27,500 nt of DNA, from NCBI RefSeq assembly GCF_000485595.1, contig NW_014577077.1:397827-425326 (forward strand), written 5' to 3'. Under the pieces are notes generated by a model, which did not search any database, had not been told where the DNA came from, and worked only from the letters and a program-made list of their open reading frames with translations. This document shows positions 1-13,550 of the stretch, piece by piece (position 1 is the first letter of the stretch; every line of letters begins with the position of its first letter). The position numbers and the translations under genes were made by a program. The DNA comes from Priapulus caudatus (Eukaryota > Priapulida > Priapulimorpha > Priapulimorphida > Priapulidae).

Positions 1-1393
1 CACGCACGCACACACACACACGCACGCACGCACGCACGCACGCACGCACACACAACACACACACACACACACACACACATACACACACACACAGATATAT
101 ATATATATAGAGAGAGAGATATATATACATATATAGCCTTCTTTTAACTATTTTAGTTTCCGTATAATATAACGTAATAACGTTTTTCCGGAACCGCTTT
201 GCAGATCATGCGATAAGGCCTGTGCCTGACATAAACATAACGCCGAACGATTATAACCTATATTTCAAATGAAAGTTTGAATGGAAATTTTAAACTCTAA
301 ATAACAGTTTTTATCTATATGATCACATAACTGACTTCCATACATATGTACATGCCATTAACACGCGCGCCCACACACACGCTCGCACGCAGATAGAGTC
401 AATATTTCTGACGCGGAGTTTAATCGTTGCATTATTTGTTGGGAGTGTGAATCACGCCTCGGTCAGTTAAACAACGGAAATAACATTGACAATGATGAGG
501 CATTTGTCTATCGATCGAGATCAATTAAACACATTTGAAATACTTATACGAAACCTGATTTTTTTTTACTTAACTGATGATATCAGCACTATAGTCGAAT
601 ATCGCTTGGAAGAGTGGTAAGGTTGAAAAACGGACAATTAATTGGTTACGCAGATATTTTAAAACACAGTGCAGCCGAAAATAGCTTTTATCGATTTACC
701 CGCGGGAGCGCCAGTGTGCAGTGTGCAGTAGTTTATAGCGCCGCACAAATCTTCTGCTGCTGGCTCATCCACTCAGTCCGTACTCCCGCCCCAGTCTTAG
801 AAGCAGTTTAAATAGGTAAGGAAAAGTCGGCCTACGCGTGATTAGCCAACGCACATAGTATGCCTGGTCAATATTTCGAGATACCTAGTACTATATTATT
901 ATGAGCAATAATATTTTGCAATTGCCTTGCGAAAGGAACGCATAGAAAAGTATAAACTTTCTACAGGGTGCAGACCTGCGTTGTGATTTTAACTTACTGT
1001 ATCTCAATTTTAAAAGCTATCTGAGTTACAGGCAAAAATGTATAATTATTTAAGTTTGTTAAATTAACTACGTAGATGCGATCTTCATCAATGCTAGGTA
1101 TGTGTAACGTATTATCGTGTTGATTAATCTATGTTCGCTCTGCAGCAATACCTAGACGCTGTGTAGGGAAAGCTGTCATCAGCATTTTAGCCGATCGTAA
1201 ATCTAATGTGCTAGACCTACTGCCTTTGCCTTTGTGCTTACGCGTTAACCGAATACACATCGAACCTAATATAGTTGTTTAATTATAAATATTGATTTTT
1301 CTGATAATTTTTAAGTTTTTCTCGAATGCTCCAAAAGTGAACTGCTGCGAAGGCGGCAGACGATATGCTGCTTGCGGTTGCTAGCTAGCCGAA
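1..1393 (+). repeat. Copy A of a 1.4-kb direct duplication
   Basis: Nearly the same sequence recurs at 4875-6277 in the same orientation. Copy A starts at the window edge within a CA/CG microsatellite (1-93), followed by TA and GA runs to about 127, and probably extends further left. It ends at GCTAGCTAGCCGAA (1393), after which it enters an A/GA-rich stretch while copy B enters (CT)n. No coding potential recognised; the open frame at 614-811 is broken in copy B. Confidence 0.9.
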
Positions 1394-3557
<2,164 letters not shown>

Positions 3558-3832
3558 CGAAACTTTTTTTTCCCAACGGTATACATAGTAAGGATGTATA
3601 TTGCGCCTTTCTGATTTGGCTGTGTCAAATTTGCCCAAAGATGTCAGCTCCATACTCTGTAGCCAAATCCCCAATTATCATACCAAAAACTTTCCGAACT
3701 TTCTGTAAGTTTAGGTTAAGTAGTTTTTAGTATGTTTCTTTGAAAACACACTAGTTTGAATGAATTAAACGCCAAATATCATGGCCGTTCTTGACTGATT
3801 TGCTTTGACTGAAGAAGACCCTCAGACAAGGA

Positions 3833-3848
3833 ACAAACGCGCGTTTGT
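3833..3848. repeat. 16-bp perfect palindrome
   Basis: ACAAACGCGCGTTTGT is self-complementary. The inverted partner at 4740-4781 lacks the second half of this palindrome, so it arose or was lost in one arm only. Confidence 0.7.
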
Positions 3849-3859
3849 AAATGTTGGTT

Positions 3860-4068
3860 CAAGAGTAGAGAACATGGGTCCCAATACTAACCAGATGTAA
3901 TTACATCAATATAAATAGTAATCATTATATCATATAAGTAGGTTAGGTTTCATGGTTAGGATGTGTTATGTTATAGGGTGTAGTTAGGTTGGGTTAGGGT
4001 CGAAATTAGGGGTAGGGTTAGGGTTATAGGCACAGTGCGTTTTATTGGACCCATGTTCTCTATCCTTG
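3860..4068. mobile_element. Short TIR element (MITE-like) carrying telomere-like repeats
   Basis: Ends are imperfect inverted repeats of about 25 bp: TAGAGAACATGGGTCCCAAT at 3866-3885 against its reverse complement at 4044-4062 (one C fewer), extended outward by CAAG/CTTG. The total of about 209 bp and lack of a coding frame fit a miniature inverted-repeat element. The right half of the interior is a run of degenerate TTAGG/TTAGGG-type units. Confidence 0.7.
3939..4030 (+). repeat. Interstitial telomere-like repeat tract
   Basis: About 90 bp rich in GGTTAGG, GTTAGGTT, GGGTTAGGGT and GTAGGGTTAGGGTT motifs on the + strand, degenerate at the left and closest to (TTAGGG)n at the right end. TTAGGG is the usual metazoan telomere unit. 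Because it sits wholly inside the TIR element it was probably spread with it rather than left by a chromosome fusion. Confidence 0.7.
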
Positions 4069-4739
4069 CCCTAAATTTTTGTTTTGGTTTGAATGACCGA
4101 GCTAATAGTACAAGTGTTCTGGATGTATTTTTCCCATGAAAGAACATATTTTACTCATTATTATAACATTAATTATTATACTAATTGCAATTTTCTTGTG
4201 CAAATGGTTATTCTTCTATCTTGACATCTTAGTTTATGAGACGGGTCTAGGTTATAGTTATAGCTGCCGAGTTTTCTGTAATCGTTTATGTTACGTGCCG
4301 TGGTCGCGATTGTTAGTGCATCGTTTCAGCTGTACTCTCAGGTTAAACAGTGTAAAACACATAGGTTACTACTTACGACTGACTACCTACTACTAGCGTC
4401 ATGCCAACGAGTACGAGTACGTATAGCTCTAGTACTGTCGTAGCCGCTAAGTACTTAGTCCGTCGTAGCTCCTAGTACTAGTGGCTACCGTCGTAGCCCT
4501 TCGCCCTGTCCTCCTGCGACGAGCACTGAACGCATGCGTGACTACGTAGTATGTAAATTACGGAGAGCCAGATACCTCTCATAACATTGGATTGGAGATG
4601 TGAAAACAACGCATTGTGCCAGAAAGAATTCGCAATTATAGAGAATTATATTGTATATTATATCGAGTACTAAAGTTTACGTTTTTCATGAAAATACATC
4701 AGAAACACGTACTTATCTAGCGGTCATAAACACAAACGA
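4069..4739. other. Unassigned, cryptically repetitive DNA
   Basis: AT-rich to about 4240. From about 4370 to 4545 it is scrambled with short recurring words (CTACTACTAG, GTCGTAGC, TAGTACT, GAGTACGAGTACG). No gene recognised. Confidence 0.4.
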
Positions 4740-4874
4740 AACATTTACAAATGCGTTTGTTCCTTGTCAAAGGCAAAGCAAAGTCGACAGCAGCCAACAG
4801 AAGGCGCTAAATTTCTTCGCTATGTTATACCGTTTGGGAAAAAAAGTTTCGTCCGCCCGCCCGCCCGCCCAGCT

Positions 4875-6276
4875 ACGCACGCACCACACACACACACGCA
4901 CGCACGCACGCACGCCACGCACGCACACACAGACAATCACCACACACACAACACACATTACACACACACACAGATATATATATATATATGAGAGAGAGAT
5001 ATATATACCATATATATGCCTTCTTTAACTATTTTAGTTTCCGTATAATATAACGCTAATAACGTTTCCGGAACCGCTTTGCAGATCATGCGATAAGGCC
5101 TGTGCCTGACATAAACATAACGACCGAACGATTATAACCTATATTTCAAATGAAAGTTTGAATGGAAATTTTGAACTCTAAATAACAGTTTTTATCTATA
5201 TGATCACATAACTGACTTCCAACATATGTACATGCCATAACACGCGCGGCCCACACACACGCTAGCACCGCAGATAGAGTCAATATTTCTGACGCGGAGT
5301 TTAATCGTTCAGATTTTGTTGGGAGTGTGAATCACGCTCGGTCAGTTAAACAACCGGAAATAACATGACAATGATGAGGCATTTTGTCTATCGATCGAGA
5401 TCAGATTAAACACATTTGAAATACTTATGACGAAACCTGATTTTTTTACTTAACTGATGATACAGAGCACTATAGTCAGATACGTCTTGGAAGAGTGGTA
5501 AGGTTGAAAAACGCAAATGAATTGGTTACGCAGATATTTTAAAACACAGTGCAGCCGAAAAATAGCTTTTATCGATTACCCGCGGGAGCGCCAGTGTGCA
5601 GCTGTGCAGTAGTTTATAGCGCCGCACAAATTTCTGCTGCTGGCTCATCCACTCAGTCCGTACTCCCGCCCCAGTCTTAGAAGCAGTTTGTAAATAGTTA
5701 AGGATAAAGTCGGCCTACGCGTGATTAGCCAACGCACATAGTATGCCTGTTCAATATTTCGAGATTCCTAGTACTAATATTATTATGACAAATAATATTT
5801 GCAATTGCCTTGCGAAAGGAACGCATAGAAAAGTATAAACTTTCTACAGCAGGTGCAGAACCTGCGTTGTGATTTTAACTTACTGTATCTCAATTTTAAA
5901 AGCTATCTGAGTTAGCAGGCAAAAATGTATAATTATTTAATTGTTAAATTAACTACGTAGATGCGATCTTCATCAATGCTAGGTATGTGTAACGTATTAT
6001 CGTGTTGATATCATATGTTCGCTCTGCAGCAATACCTAGACGCTGTGTAGCGGAAACCTGTCATCAGCATTTAGCCGACGTAAATCTAATGTCGTAGACC
6101 TACTGCCTTTGCCTTTGTGACTTACGCGTTAACCGAATACACATCGAACCTAAATAGTTGTTTAATATAATATTGATTTTTCTGATAATTTTTGTAAAGT
6201 TTTTCTCGAATGCTCCAAAGTGAACTGCTGCGAAGGCGGCAGACGATATGCTGGCTTGCGGTTGCTAGCTAGCCGA

Positions 6277-6277
<1 letters not shown>
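4875..6277 (+). repeat. Copy B of the 1.4-kb direct duplication
   Basis: Aligns end to end with 1-1393; the offset drifts from 4874 to 4884, so net length change is about 10 bp. Over roughly the first 400 alignable bases past the microsatellite I count about 20 differences, around three quarters of them single-base insertions or deletions, several outside homopolymers. It starts in CA/CG repeats (4875-4972) with TA and GA runs to about 5000. It ends at the same GCTAGCTAGCCGAA motif and then turns into (CT)n. Confidence 0.9.
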
Positions 6278-6316
<39 letters not shown>

Positions 6317-6468
6317 TCTCTCTCTCTCTCTCTCTCTCTCTCCTTCTTTCTCTCTTCTCGCTCCTCTCTCTCTCTTTCTCTCTCCCCCCCTCTCTCTCTC
6401 TTTCTCTCCCCCCCTCTCGTCTCTCCTCCTACCTCTCTCTCTCACTCTCTCTCTCTCTCTCTCTCTCT
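6278..6468. repeat. (CT)n microsatellite at the end of copy B
   Basis: About 190 bp of pyrimidine-only or nearly pyrimidine-only sequence, mainly CT with C-runs and TTC interruptions. Its translations on both strands are pure Ser-Leu or Arg-Glu repeats and are not genes. Confidence 0.95.
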
Positions 6469-7238
6469 GCCAGAGCGGTGCCATCTTGATGAGCGCATCT
6501 CGGCGCGCCGTACGCCTTACATCACCGTCTATTATGTCCTTCTTACGGGCAGCACCAGCAAAGGGTCGGCAACCGAGTCCGGGGTGATGTTGTCCTCCAG
6601 TGTTGAAACAACACAACTATATGCGCCTGCAGCTTTAATACACTTTGCTGACTTAACACGGACGCCACGTTCTATTGCGGACAGGAAAATTGTGGGTTCT
6701 GACATGTTTAAATATTGCGAATACTAAAGTGTAGCCGCTGTTAACACGAACATTCATGATTGCATACAGGGTTTCGACAGGCCGCGCGGTCTAATGACCC
6801 GTGCCGCTTTCTTACACTTAGCGTGGCCGTTGAATAAAGTGTGATCTTGGAACGCGCTATATATGGATATCGATGGATAATACAATAACAAGAATAATAC
6901 CATATGGTAGAGTAATGCAATAACAATGGATGCCGCTAGAAGGGATGTATTAATAGTTTATAGAGGCTCTGCTGCATGCGTATGTTGCTTTTGAAATATT
7001 TACGTGTATATAACGTGGATTTTCCTCGTTTACTTTATCCTCACAGTGCCACGTCATATCGTTTCAATAGTCTGCTGCTCTGCTATGTGAATGACAATGT
7101 ATTATATTACCTTCTAGTTATTTGCACGTAGGCATGTGATCACAGCAACCTTGGTCGAACACTGGGCACTCGTTTCGTTCATCATAGCATTTCTATGCGT
7201 ACTTTATACGGTATAGGTTATAGATATGTAATAAATAT
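6469..7238. other. Unassigned DNA
   Basis: Mixed-composition sequence after the CT tract. No reading frame above about 60 codons outside the tract, no RNA gene and no internal repeat that I can support. Confidence 0.4.
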
Positions 7239-7310
7239 ATCATCACCATCAATCGTAATTATTATCATCATCATCGCCGTCGTCGGTGTCGTCGTCGTCG
7301 TCGTTGTCGA
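7239..7310. repeat. Imperfect trinucleotide repeat (ATC/GTC)n
   Basis: ATC/ATT-type triplets (7239-7275) grade into a GTCGTCGTC run (7277-7310). Confidence 0.85.
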
Positions 7311-7824
7311 CTTCATAAGCGGCTCGTATGTTGGTTTATCGTTTATTTTAGCGACAGTTTTTTAACGGCTGAACACTTAACACGGCGATGAAACAAATAC
7401 GCGCTGCTGACCCTCAACTCTAACACGCCCCCGTTATTACGCCCGTAAGGACATGATGATGATTCTCATCGACATGCTGACCTAATGTACTTATTGTACA
7501 TCAATAATGTAATCTTATATATCTTATCAAATAATGTGATGTTCTAAACTCGTCCGATATACATAGCAAGCTAATGAGGAGAGTAAGACGCGATGTCTCT
7601 TTATCGAGAGGGCTGCTGTAATACCAGTTCGCCGGTTTGTCGTTAGCTGTCCGACGCTCGGACGTCCTGCGTGGCAGACGCCATGCGTGCAGCGTGCGTG
7701 GCTATATATAGCGCCATTAACCCATGCTGATTTTATCCGCGATGCTAAACTACACAAAATATAGGGCGTGTGTGCCAGACTGTATCGCCGTATGCCAGTT
7801 GAGCAGACAGGCGTTTCTCTATAT
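7311..7824. other. Unassigned DNA
   Basis: No feature supported. The minus frame at 7527-7757 (76 codons) has no recognised motif. Confidence 0.4.
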
Positions 7825-7865
7825 CAGGAGTTAATAATGACAAATATTTGTCATTATTAACCCTG
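7825..7865. repeat. Long perfect palindrome (32 bp core)
   Basis: Positions 7830-7861 are a perfect inverted repeat with no loop: left half GTTAATAATGACAAAT, right half its exact reverse complement. With one bulged A at 7829 the pairing extends by CAGG/CCTG to 7825-7865. The DNA could extrude a cruciform, and RNA from either strand would fold into a hairpin. Confidence 0.95.
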
Positions 7866-8763
7866 GCTATATATATGCATGTATTTCGAAATTGTCTACT
7901 GTTTCGGTAGAATTATGGTAGTGGCCGCGCGGTAGATCGTATTCGAGTAGGTGGCATGGCGGGAACCCCCCCCCCCCTGGTCATGGTGCTTTCGCGTTTC
8001 TAGTGACGCCTCAGTCACCTCAAAATCCGGTGGTTGTATGAAACACAAGATTAAATCTCCTCTCAATCCGTATGACGACAGTAAATGTGCGCTTTCAGTG
8101 AGATGATGAGCTTGAAACGAATACATCGAACATGGATTTTGTTGGTGAGCTTTATCGGATGGGAACTATCATAATAGGGCCTTTCAATGCATACCAGTTT
8201 TTTGATAACAGCATCTTAAAAACGCGCCTGCGTAAAGCTAGATTTACACTATACATTTTTTATTGTTTTCGTTGAAAAGCTGACGAGGCGATCAATGTGT
8301 TAACTTTCTATCAGATGTTCAGCGCGTCCAAATATATAAATTTGCGCCAGGTATAGCGCGTGTGCCGCTAATAATAGAAATGTGCACGTAAATAACTCGA
8401 GTTGAGACAATGATACAATGGAGGAGGAAGTGCTACTAGTACTCGTCATTGCTTTCCTAAAAACGCTGAAGAGATTTGAGAAGGAAAGTGTGGGAACACT
8501 TAAAGGGTCGTAAATCACCATGCGGTAGGTAAATTTATGTAATAAACCCGGTCGTCGCAAAGCAGGGCGCGATCGATATGCATTTTACGTTTTTCCACCC
8601 CACCCATTCGTATATTTATTTTGCACATTTCAGGTACGTGCCGCAGGAATAATCTTCATCCGGAAGGGGGGGGGACACGGCTCCTGAGAGCTATAATCAG
8701 AGTGGCGGCATTGCATAAAGTTGATCAACTCGCGGAGAAGAAATTGAGAAATTAGAACATTCC
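7866..8763. other. Unassigned DNA with C- and G-homopolymers
   Basis: Contains a C run at about 7966-7978 and a G run at about 8666-8674, otherwise ordinary intronic-looking sequence. Small minus frames at 7896-8126 and 8300-8560 have no recognisable domains. Confidence 0.4.
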
Positions 8764-8791
8764 CTCAACTAGTTGACATCGACTAGTTGAG
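8764..8791. repeat. 28-bp hairpin (10-bp stems)
   Basis: CTCAACTAGT (8764-8773), an 8-base spacer, then the exact reverse complement ACTAGTTGAG (8782-8791). It lies in a stretch (about 8718-8880) enriched in GTTGA, CAACTCG and ACTCG words. Confidence 0.85.
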
Positions 8792-10191
8792 CGTGCAACT
8801 TTAACGTTTGCACTGTCGTCTTTTTGTCAAAATGTTTATCAACTCGCTCAACTCGTCAATTTTTTAACTAAAAAACTCGTGGCTCTATATATACTACGTT
8901 ACCTTTGTCTACATGTAGAGATAGGATACCTCTAGAACATTTTACGTCCCGTAAACACGTGAACTTGTTTTGTGGCAGCATTTCCATATTTAGTTTTCGC
9001 GAATCTTTGGAATGCAGGTATTAGTTTTCTGCTCATTTGCGGTTTCATAGCCTATAACAGCACAAACTCGTAATTTTTATGCTGGAGTGATAAGTCATTA
9101 ATATTTCCGCTAACAGGTAACACCTAATTTGTCTACATCTATTAATTTTTCGATTTATTTGAGAGATGATTATTTTAATGCTCGTAGCTTTGCTGAATCT
9201 CCGACTTTGATTTGCTGTTAATCGTTAAAGCCGTTCACACAGCTGGTCCGGAAGTACAGCTGGTCTAAAAACACGACCGCCCCGGAAACATGGCGCTTAG
9301 CTGCAGTTATTCCAGAATTAGCCAGGCGCCCACCGCCACATTGGTGCACAGCGCTCGTCTCTGCACACTGTCGAGCGCATTTATATCTATGCCGCCTGCT
9401 CCATTTGCCGCGGCGGGCGTTCGACGTGAGGAAAATAACGAGCCGCAGGAGTAAAGCAGTGCTTTTACACGATGTGCTGAGCTGTTAATGGGCAGGCAAC
9501 TTTTTTTAATCCGTTTTCGCGGTTGTCGCGTGTGTGCCAGGCCGTCTTCGTCTAAGCGTGGTGGCAGCGTTATACTACATCAACGATGCAGATTCTAGCG
9601 TCTGTCTATACGTACCGCTGCGGTTTATAACCACAAGGACTATACGTATGTGATTTAGTCTCCTACACATCCGTGGTTATCATTACTTGTCCGCCGTACT
9701 ATCCGCTTCAGTATGGTAAAGCGAGTAGAGTAGAGTAGGCACCGTGAGCATACGTACTCGACGCATTTACTGTCGCAGATATATGTTGAACGACGGTTTC
9801 GTCACAGTTGGTAGTTTAGGCCGCTATAGATGTGCGTGTTGTTTTTCTACATGCAGAGTGTGCGCTGCACATGGCCTGCAGAGTATACTAGGTCGTTACC
9901 ACAGAAGCGAAACATGTTAGGTAGAGTCAGTACCCTCCGCTACCGCCTGCAAACGCTCTCATCTTACTCTCCAGACGCAGCTGTTGCTTATACCCGCTAG
10001 CAGCATAGCGCATTACCATGCGGTTGTACGCCTGAGGGAATCTGCCGAATGCTGCAGACAGTGCTCGATGCACACTAGCAGTCCTGGATGACACACTGCA
10101 GCATTACAACTTCATTCTCCCTTACTGGCTTCTCTTCTCCGTGTTTTGCGCGCTCTCTCGTCTCTTTGTATCTATGTATGCATGTATCTGC
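8792..10191. other. Unassigned DNA
   Basis: About 1.4 kb of mixed composition, more GC-rich from 9230 on. No frame with a recognisable protein, no tRNA or rRNA, and no clear repeat structure. Confidence 0.4.
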
Positions 10192-10204
10192 CTATCTATC
10201 TATC

Positions 10205-10266
<62 letters not shown>

Positions 10267-10289
10267 CCTATCTATATATCTATCTATCC
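10192..10289. repeat. (TATC)n microsatellite
   Basis: About 24 units of TATC with a few substitutions (TATT, TACC, TATA), followed to 10347 by ACCT/CACC variants leading into (ATCC)n. The Tyr-Leu-Ser-Ile translation is a repeat artefact. Confidence 0.95.
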
Positions 10290-10347
10290 ATCAATCTCTA
10301 GTAACTACCTACATACCTACCTACCTACCCACACACCCACCCTTCTT

Positions 10348-10794
10348 TCCATCCATCCATCCATCCATCCATCCATCCATCCATCCATTCATCCATCCAT
10401 CCATCCATCCGTCCATCCGTCCAACCATCCATCCATCCATCCATCCATCCATCCATCCATCCATCCATCCATCCATCCATACCATCCAATCCATCCATCC
10501 ATCCATCCATCGCATCCATCCATCATCCACATCGCATCCATCCATCCATCCATCCATCCATCACATCCATGCCATCCATCCCATCCATATCTACATCCAT
10601 CCAGCCATATCCATACAATAATACATCCCAATTCAATTCATCCATTTATCCATCCATCATCCAATCCATCCATCCATCCCATCCATCCATATCCACCATC
10701 CAGTCCTCCATCCATCCATCCATCCATCCATCCATCCATCCATCCATCCATCCTCCTCCACCATCCATCCAATCCATCCATCCATCCCTCCATC
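10348..10794. repeat. (ATCC)n microsatellite
   Basis: About 450 bp of ATCC units with scattered one-base indels (ACATCC, AATCC, ATC) that shift phase many times. Apparent long frames (His-Pro-Ser-Ile one way, Met-Asp-Gly-Trp the other) are translations of the repeat. Confidence 0.95.
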
Positions 10795-10857
10795 TCTCTG
10801 CTTCTATCTCTCTCTTCTCTATTCTCTCTCCTCTTCCTCTCTCTCCTCCTCTCTCTC

Positions 10858-10899
<42 letters not shown>

Positions 10900-10909
10900 C
10901 ACTCTCTTT
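10793..10909. repeat. (CT)n tract
   Basis: Pyrimidine tract ending in a pure (CT)n run at about 10866-10895. It adjoins the (ATCC)n array and ends just before the strand-composition switch at about 10910. Confidence 0.95.
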
Positions 10910-10986
10910 ATGGGTCATAGATTGGACGGACGGACAAACAGATGGTGGACTGACGGCGGATGGTACGGACGGACGGGCTGATGTAT

Positions 10987-11478
10987 AGATGGATTGTTAG
11001 ATGGTTGAATGGAGGATGGATGGGTATGATGATGGATGGATGGATGATGGTATGGATGATAGATGGATGATGGATGGATGATGGGATATGGATGGATGGA
11101 TGGAATGGATGAGGAGGGATGATGGATGATGAGGAGGATGGATGATTGATGGATGGAGCTGATGGAGTGATGGATGGATTGGATGGATGGATGGATGGAT
11201 GGATGGATGGATGGATGGATGGGATGGATGGATGGTGGATGGATGATGGATGGATGATGGATGGATGATGGATGGATGATGGTATGGATGGATGGAGGAT
11301 GGCCAATGGATGGATTGATGGCATGAAATGAATGAATAGAGTGATGGATATGGAGGGATGAATGGATGGATGATGGGGATGGATGGATAGATGGATGGAT
11401 GGATGGATGGATGGATGGATGGAGGATGGATGGATGGATGAATGGATGGATGGATGGATGGATGGATGGATGGATGGT

Positions 11479-11509
<31 letters not shown>

Positions 11510-11588
11510 ATGGATGGATGGATGGATGGATGGATGGATGCATGCATGGATGGATGCATGGATGTATGGGTGGATGGATGGGTAGATG
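10987..11588. repeat. (GGAT)n microsatellite, reverse-complement type of the (ATCC)n array
   Basis: About 600 bp of GGAT units. The left half is degenerate with frequent GATGATGG phase slips; the right half (about 11380-11550) is nearly pure. It is the same tetranucleotide as the 10348-10794 array in opposite orientation, separated by an ~80-bp GGAC-rich spacer (10910-10986). Confidence 0.95.
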
Positions 11589-11616
11589 AATTAATGTGAG
11601 AGTAAACAGTAAGTCG

Positions 11617-11679
11617 TTATGAAAGAGAGACGGAAAGAGACGCCGATGGAGAAACAAGAGATGAAGAGAGCGCGCGAGC

Positions 11680-11710
<31 letters not shown>
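11617..11710. repeat. (GA)n tract
   Basis: Purine tract with a pure (GA)n run at about 11680-11704, closing the purine-rich half of this composite repeat. Confidence 0.9.
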
Positions 11711-13330
11711 CACCTATCATTGATATGATGTCGATGAACATAATACCGTATGCTAATGAAGATAGTCATACCATTAGATTAATTTACGGATGCTGCATAG
11801 GTATCTCTACTGTCATGGCGAAATATCGGTTAATTATGAACATGCTTGTGTATATAATCGGGGTATACATCGGGGTTTCATATCGCGCGTGTTCAAACAG
11901 TTTTTCGTAAATACGGACGGAAAATCGTTGTTCGTGCTAGTGCCAGGATACCTTGTATAGGGTAGGCTGAGTATGGATAGATACGCCTTGACTCCATCGC
12001 TCATTACCGTTCCAGCCACTATTATCAACCGACGCCTACGAGTGAATTCTCAACTATTTTGCTGCCTATACCATTTTGCGGCGCAGGGTTATCTCTACGA
12101 TTGGCTCGCCATTTTCCGTCGCATCTCGAGCCGAGAGCGTAATTGCTATATGCGTCGGCAATATCCAAAACACGCGTGACGCATATTTTTAAGAAACTCG
12201 GACGACACGCGTCTGGCACGTCTCGGCCGTCGCACGTGTGCGTCTCGCCGCCTATACAAATCGCAGGTGGATTCATTGCGTATGGTGTGATCAGAGTAGA
12301 AGAGAGAGTACACTGCCCTCGCGGCGAAACGGCAGCAGATGGCGGCAAAGTTGGCAGATTTGCTGTGTAAAGTAAATGAATGCATGTGCACGCCAGACGC
12401 CCTTTAAAGTGCTTGTTAGACAAAAACCTTGAATAATATTCGTTCAGCTGCCGTTTGTTTGGGTCGTTAGAAATTAGTCATTCGCCATTAATTAATCAAA
12501 CTATACCATGAAGAACATTTGATATAACGAACCGCAGTTGATATAATATTTCAGTCTTCGCTATTTGCATAAGCTCTCGCCACACAAAATGCAGAATCTT
12601 GATTTTTACGGCGACGGTTTTTGTTGCATTGAAGTTTGGAAATAATTGCGGTTGTTGATATCTTTATTGATCGAGGGTGCATGAGGAGCAATCTCATAAA
12701 GAACACTGCTTCTGCTTGGGGAAACAAAATCATAACGCGAAAAGAGGAATATGTACGACAATGCAATAGAATCAATGTGGTAGGGTATTATAATTACACC
12801 TATACACGTTGGTCATTATTTTGCATCGTAAAAGGTAAATGGTAATGTACGCCACTATATGTGCATAATAAAACACTAGCACGCCACGTTCGCTGCTTTT
12901 CCACTTTGGTTAAAAGTACGGCAACGCCACCTGGTAGTCGATACTGATCATCGAGTTGCATCGCAAATTAGCGGCTATATGATCGCGTTAAGATTACTTC
13001 CGTCTATCGCGTAGTTTTTACAAGGAAAATGTCTAATTCATAGCATCTACATAAATTCTCAACAACGAAGGACTCGCTAGCAACAGGCTGGCTGCGCGTG
13101 TTACATGAACCTGAGTACAGCCGCCGGCGGATATCACTCCGCGTCCGCGTTATCGCGCAATATCGTAGCCTGCCTGCACGCACGAAGGCAAACATGGCGT
13201 CGAATCACGGCTCTTCTGCTACAGTGTCAAAGCTGCCATTTTGTTCCCCGGTATTTCTCCTCGAATTTTGTCCTGCTATGATTGCAAACAGTGTACTGAA
13301 TCTGCGCGGGTGTACGGATTTACGCAGTCT
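11711..13330. other. Unassigned DNA with chance open frames
   Basis: About 1.6 kb. Three overlapping frames on both strands at 12025-12423 (132, 81 and 75 codons) and a 114-codon plus frame at 13098-13442 are open, but none has a recognisable domain, and simultaneous openness in several frames argues for base composition rather than coding. No RNA gene seen. Confidence 0.4.
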
Positions 13331-13451
13331 CTACCATAGAAGTAGAACGCTCATACCCAGGCGCGCAGCGTCGCCAGTTTCTGACCACTGTCACGTGACC
13401 AGCGCCATATTGGTGCATTCACCCTGCTTAGCGCATCACTAGTAAAGCTTG
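13331..13451 (+). repeat. Left member of a dispersed inverted repeat pair
   Basis: About 120 bp whose reverse complement matches 17499-17645, including TTTCTACTTCTATGG-like, CTGGCGACGCTGCGC, TGGTCACGTGACAG, CACCAATATGGCGC and AAGCTTTACTAGTG blocks. It contains the palindrome GTCACGTGAC (an E-box core, CACGTG). Confidence 0.85.
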
Positions 13452-13550
13452 ACCCCCTTACACAATTTTTAATACCAAATGCAAAGAAAATATGATAAGA
13501 AAGTAGTAGTTGAATGCCAAAATACCCGGCGTTAATGACTGTTAAGGGCC

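Larger units (their letters stand above)
3558..4851. mobile_element. Degenerate inverted-repeat element with a nested insertion
   Basis: The left arm at 3558-3588 (CGAAAC, T-run, CCCAACGGTATACATAG) is matched in inverted orientation by 4820-4851. Similarity continues inward through a GCGCCTT..TTTGGCTG block on both sides. A further inverted match links 3809-3855 (GACAAGGAACAAACGC..TTTGTAAATGT) with 4740-4781. The left arm carries about 170 extra bases between these blocks. The interior contains the smaller TIR element at 3860-4068 and no transposase frame. Best read as a non-autonomous DNA element broken by later insertions; no target-site duplication was identified. Confidence 0.55.

Noticed and set aside
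10088-11741. Long His-Pro-Ser-Ile, Tyr-Leu-Ser-Ile and Met-Asp-Gly-Trp frames
   Set aside because: Translations of (ATCC)n/(GGAT)n/(TATC)n microsatellites on both strands.
12025-12423. 132-codon minus-strand frame
   Set aside because: No recognisable domain; overlapping frames of 81 and 75 codons are also open here, indicating low stop-codon density rather than coding.
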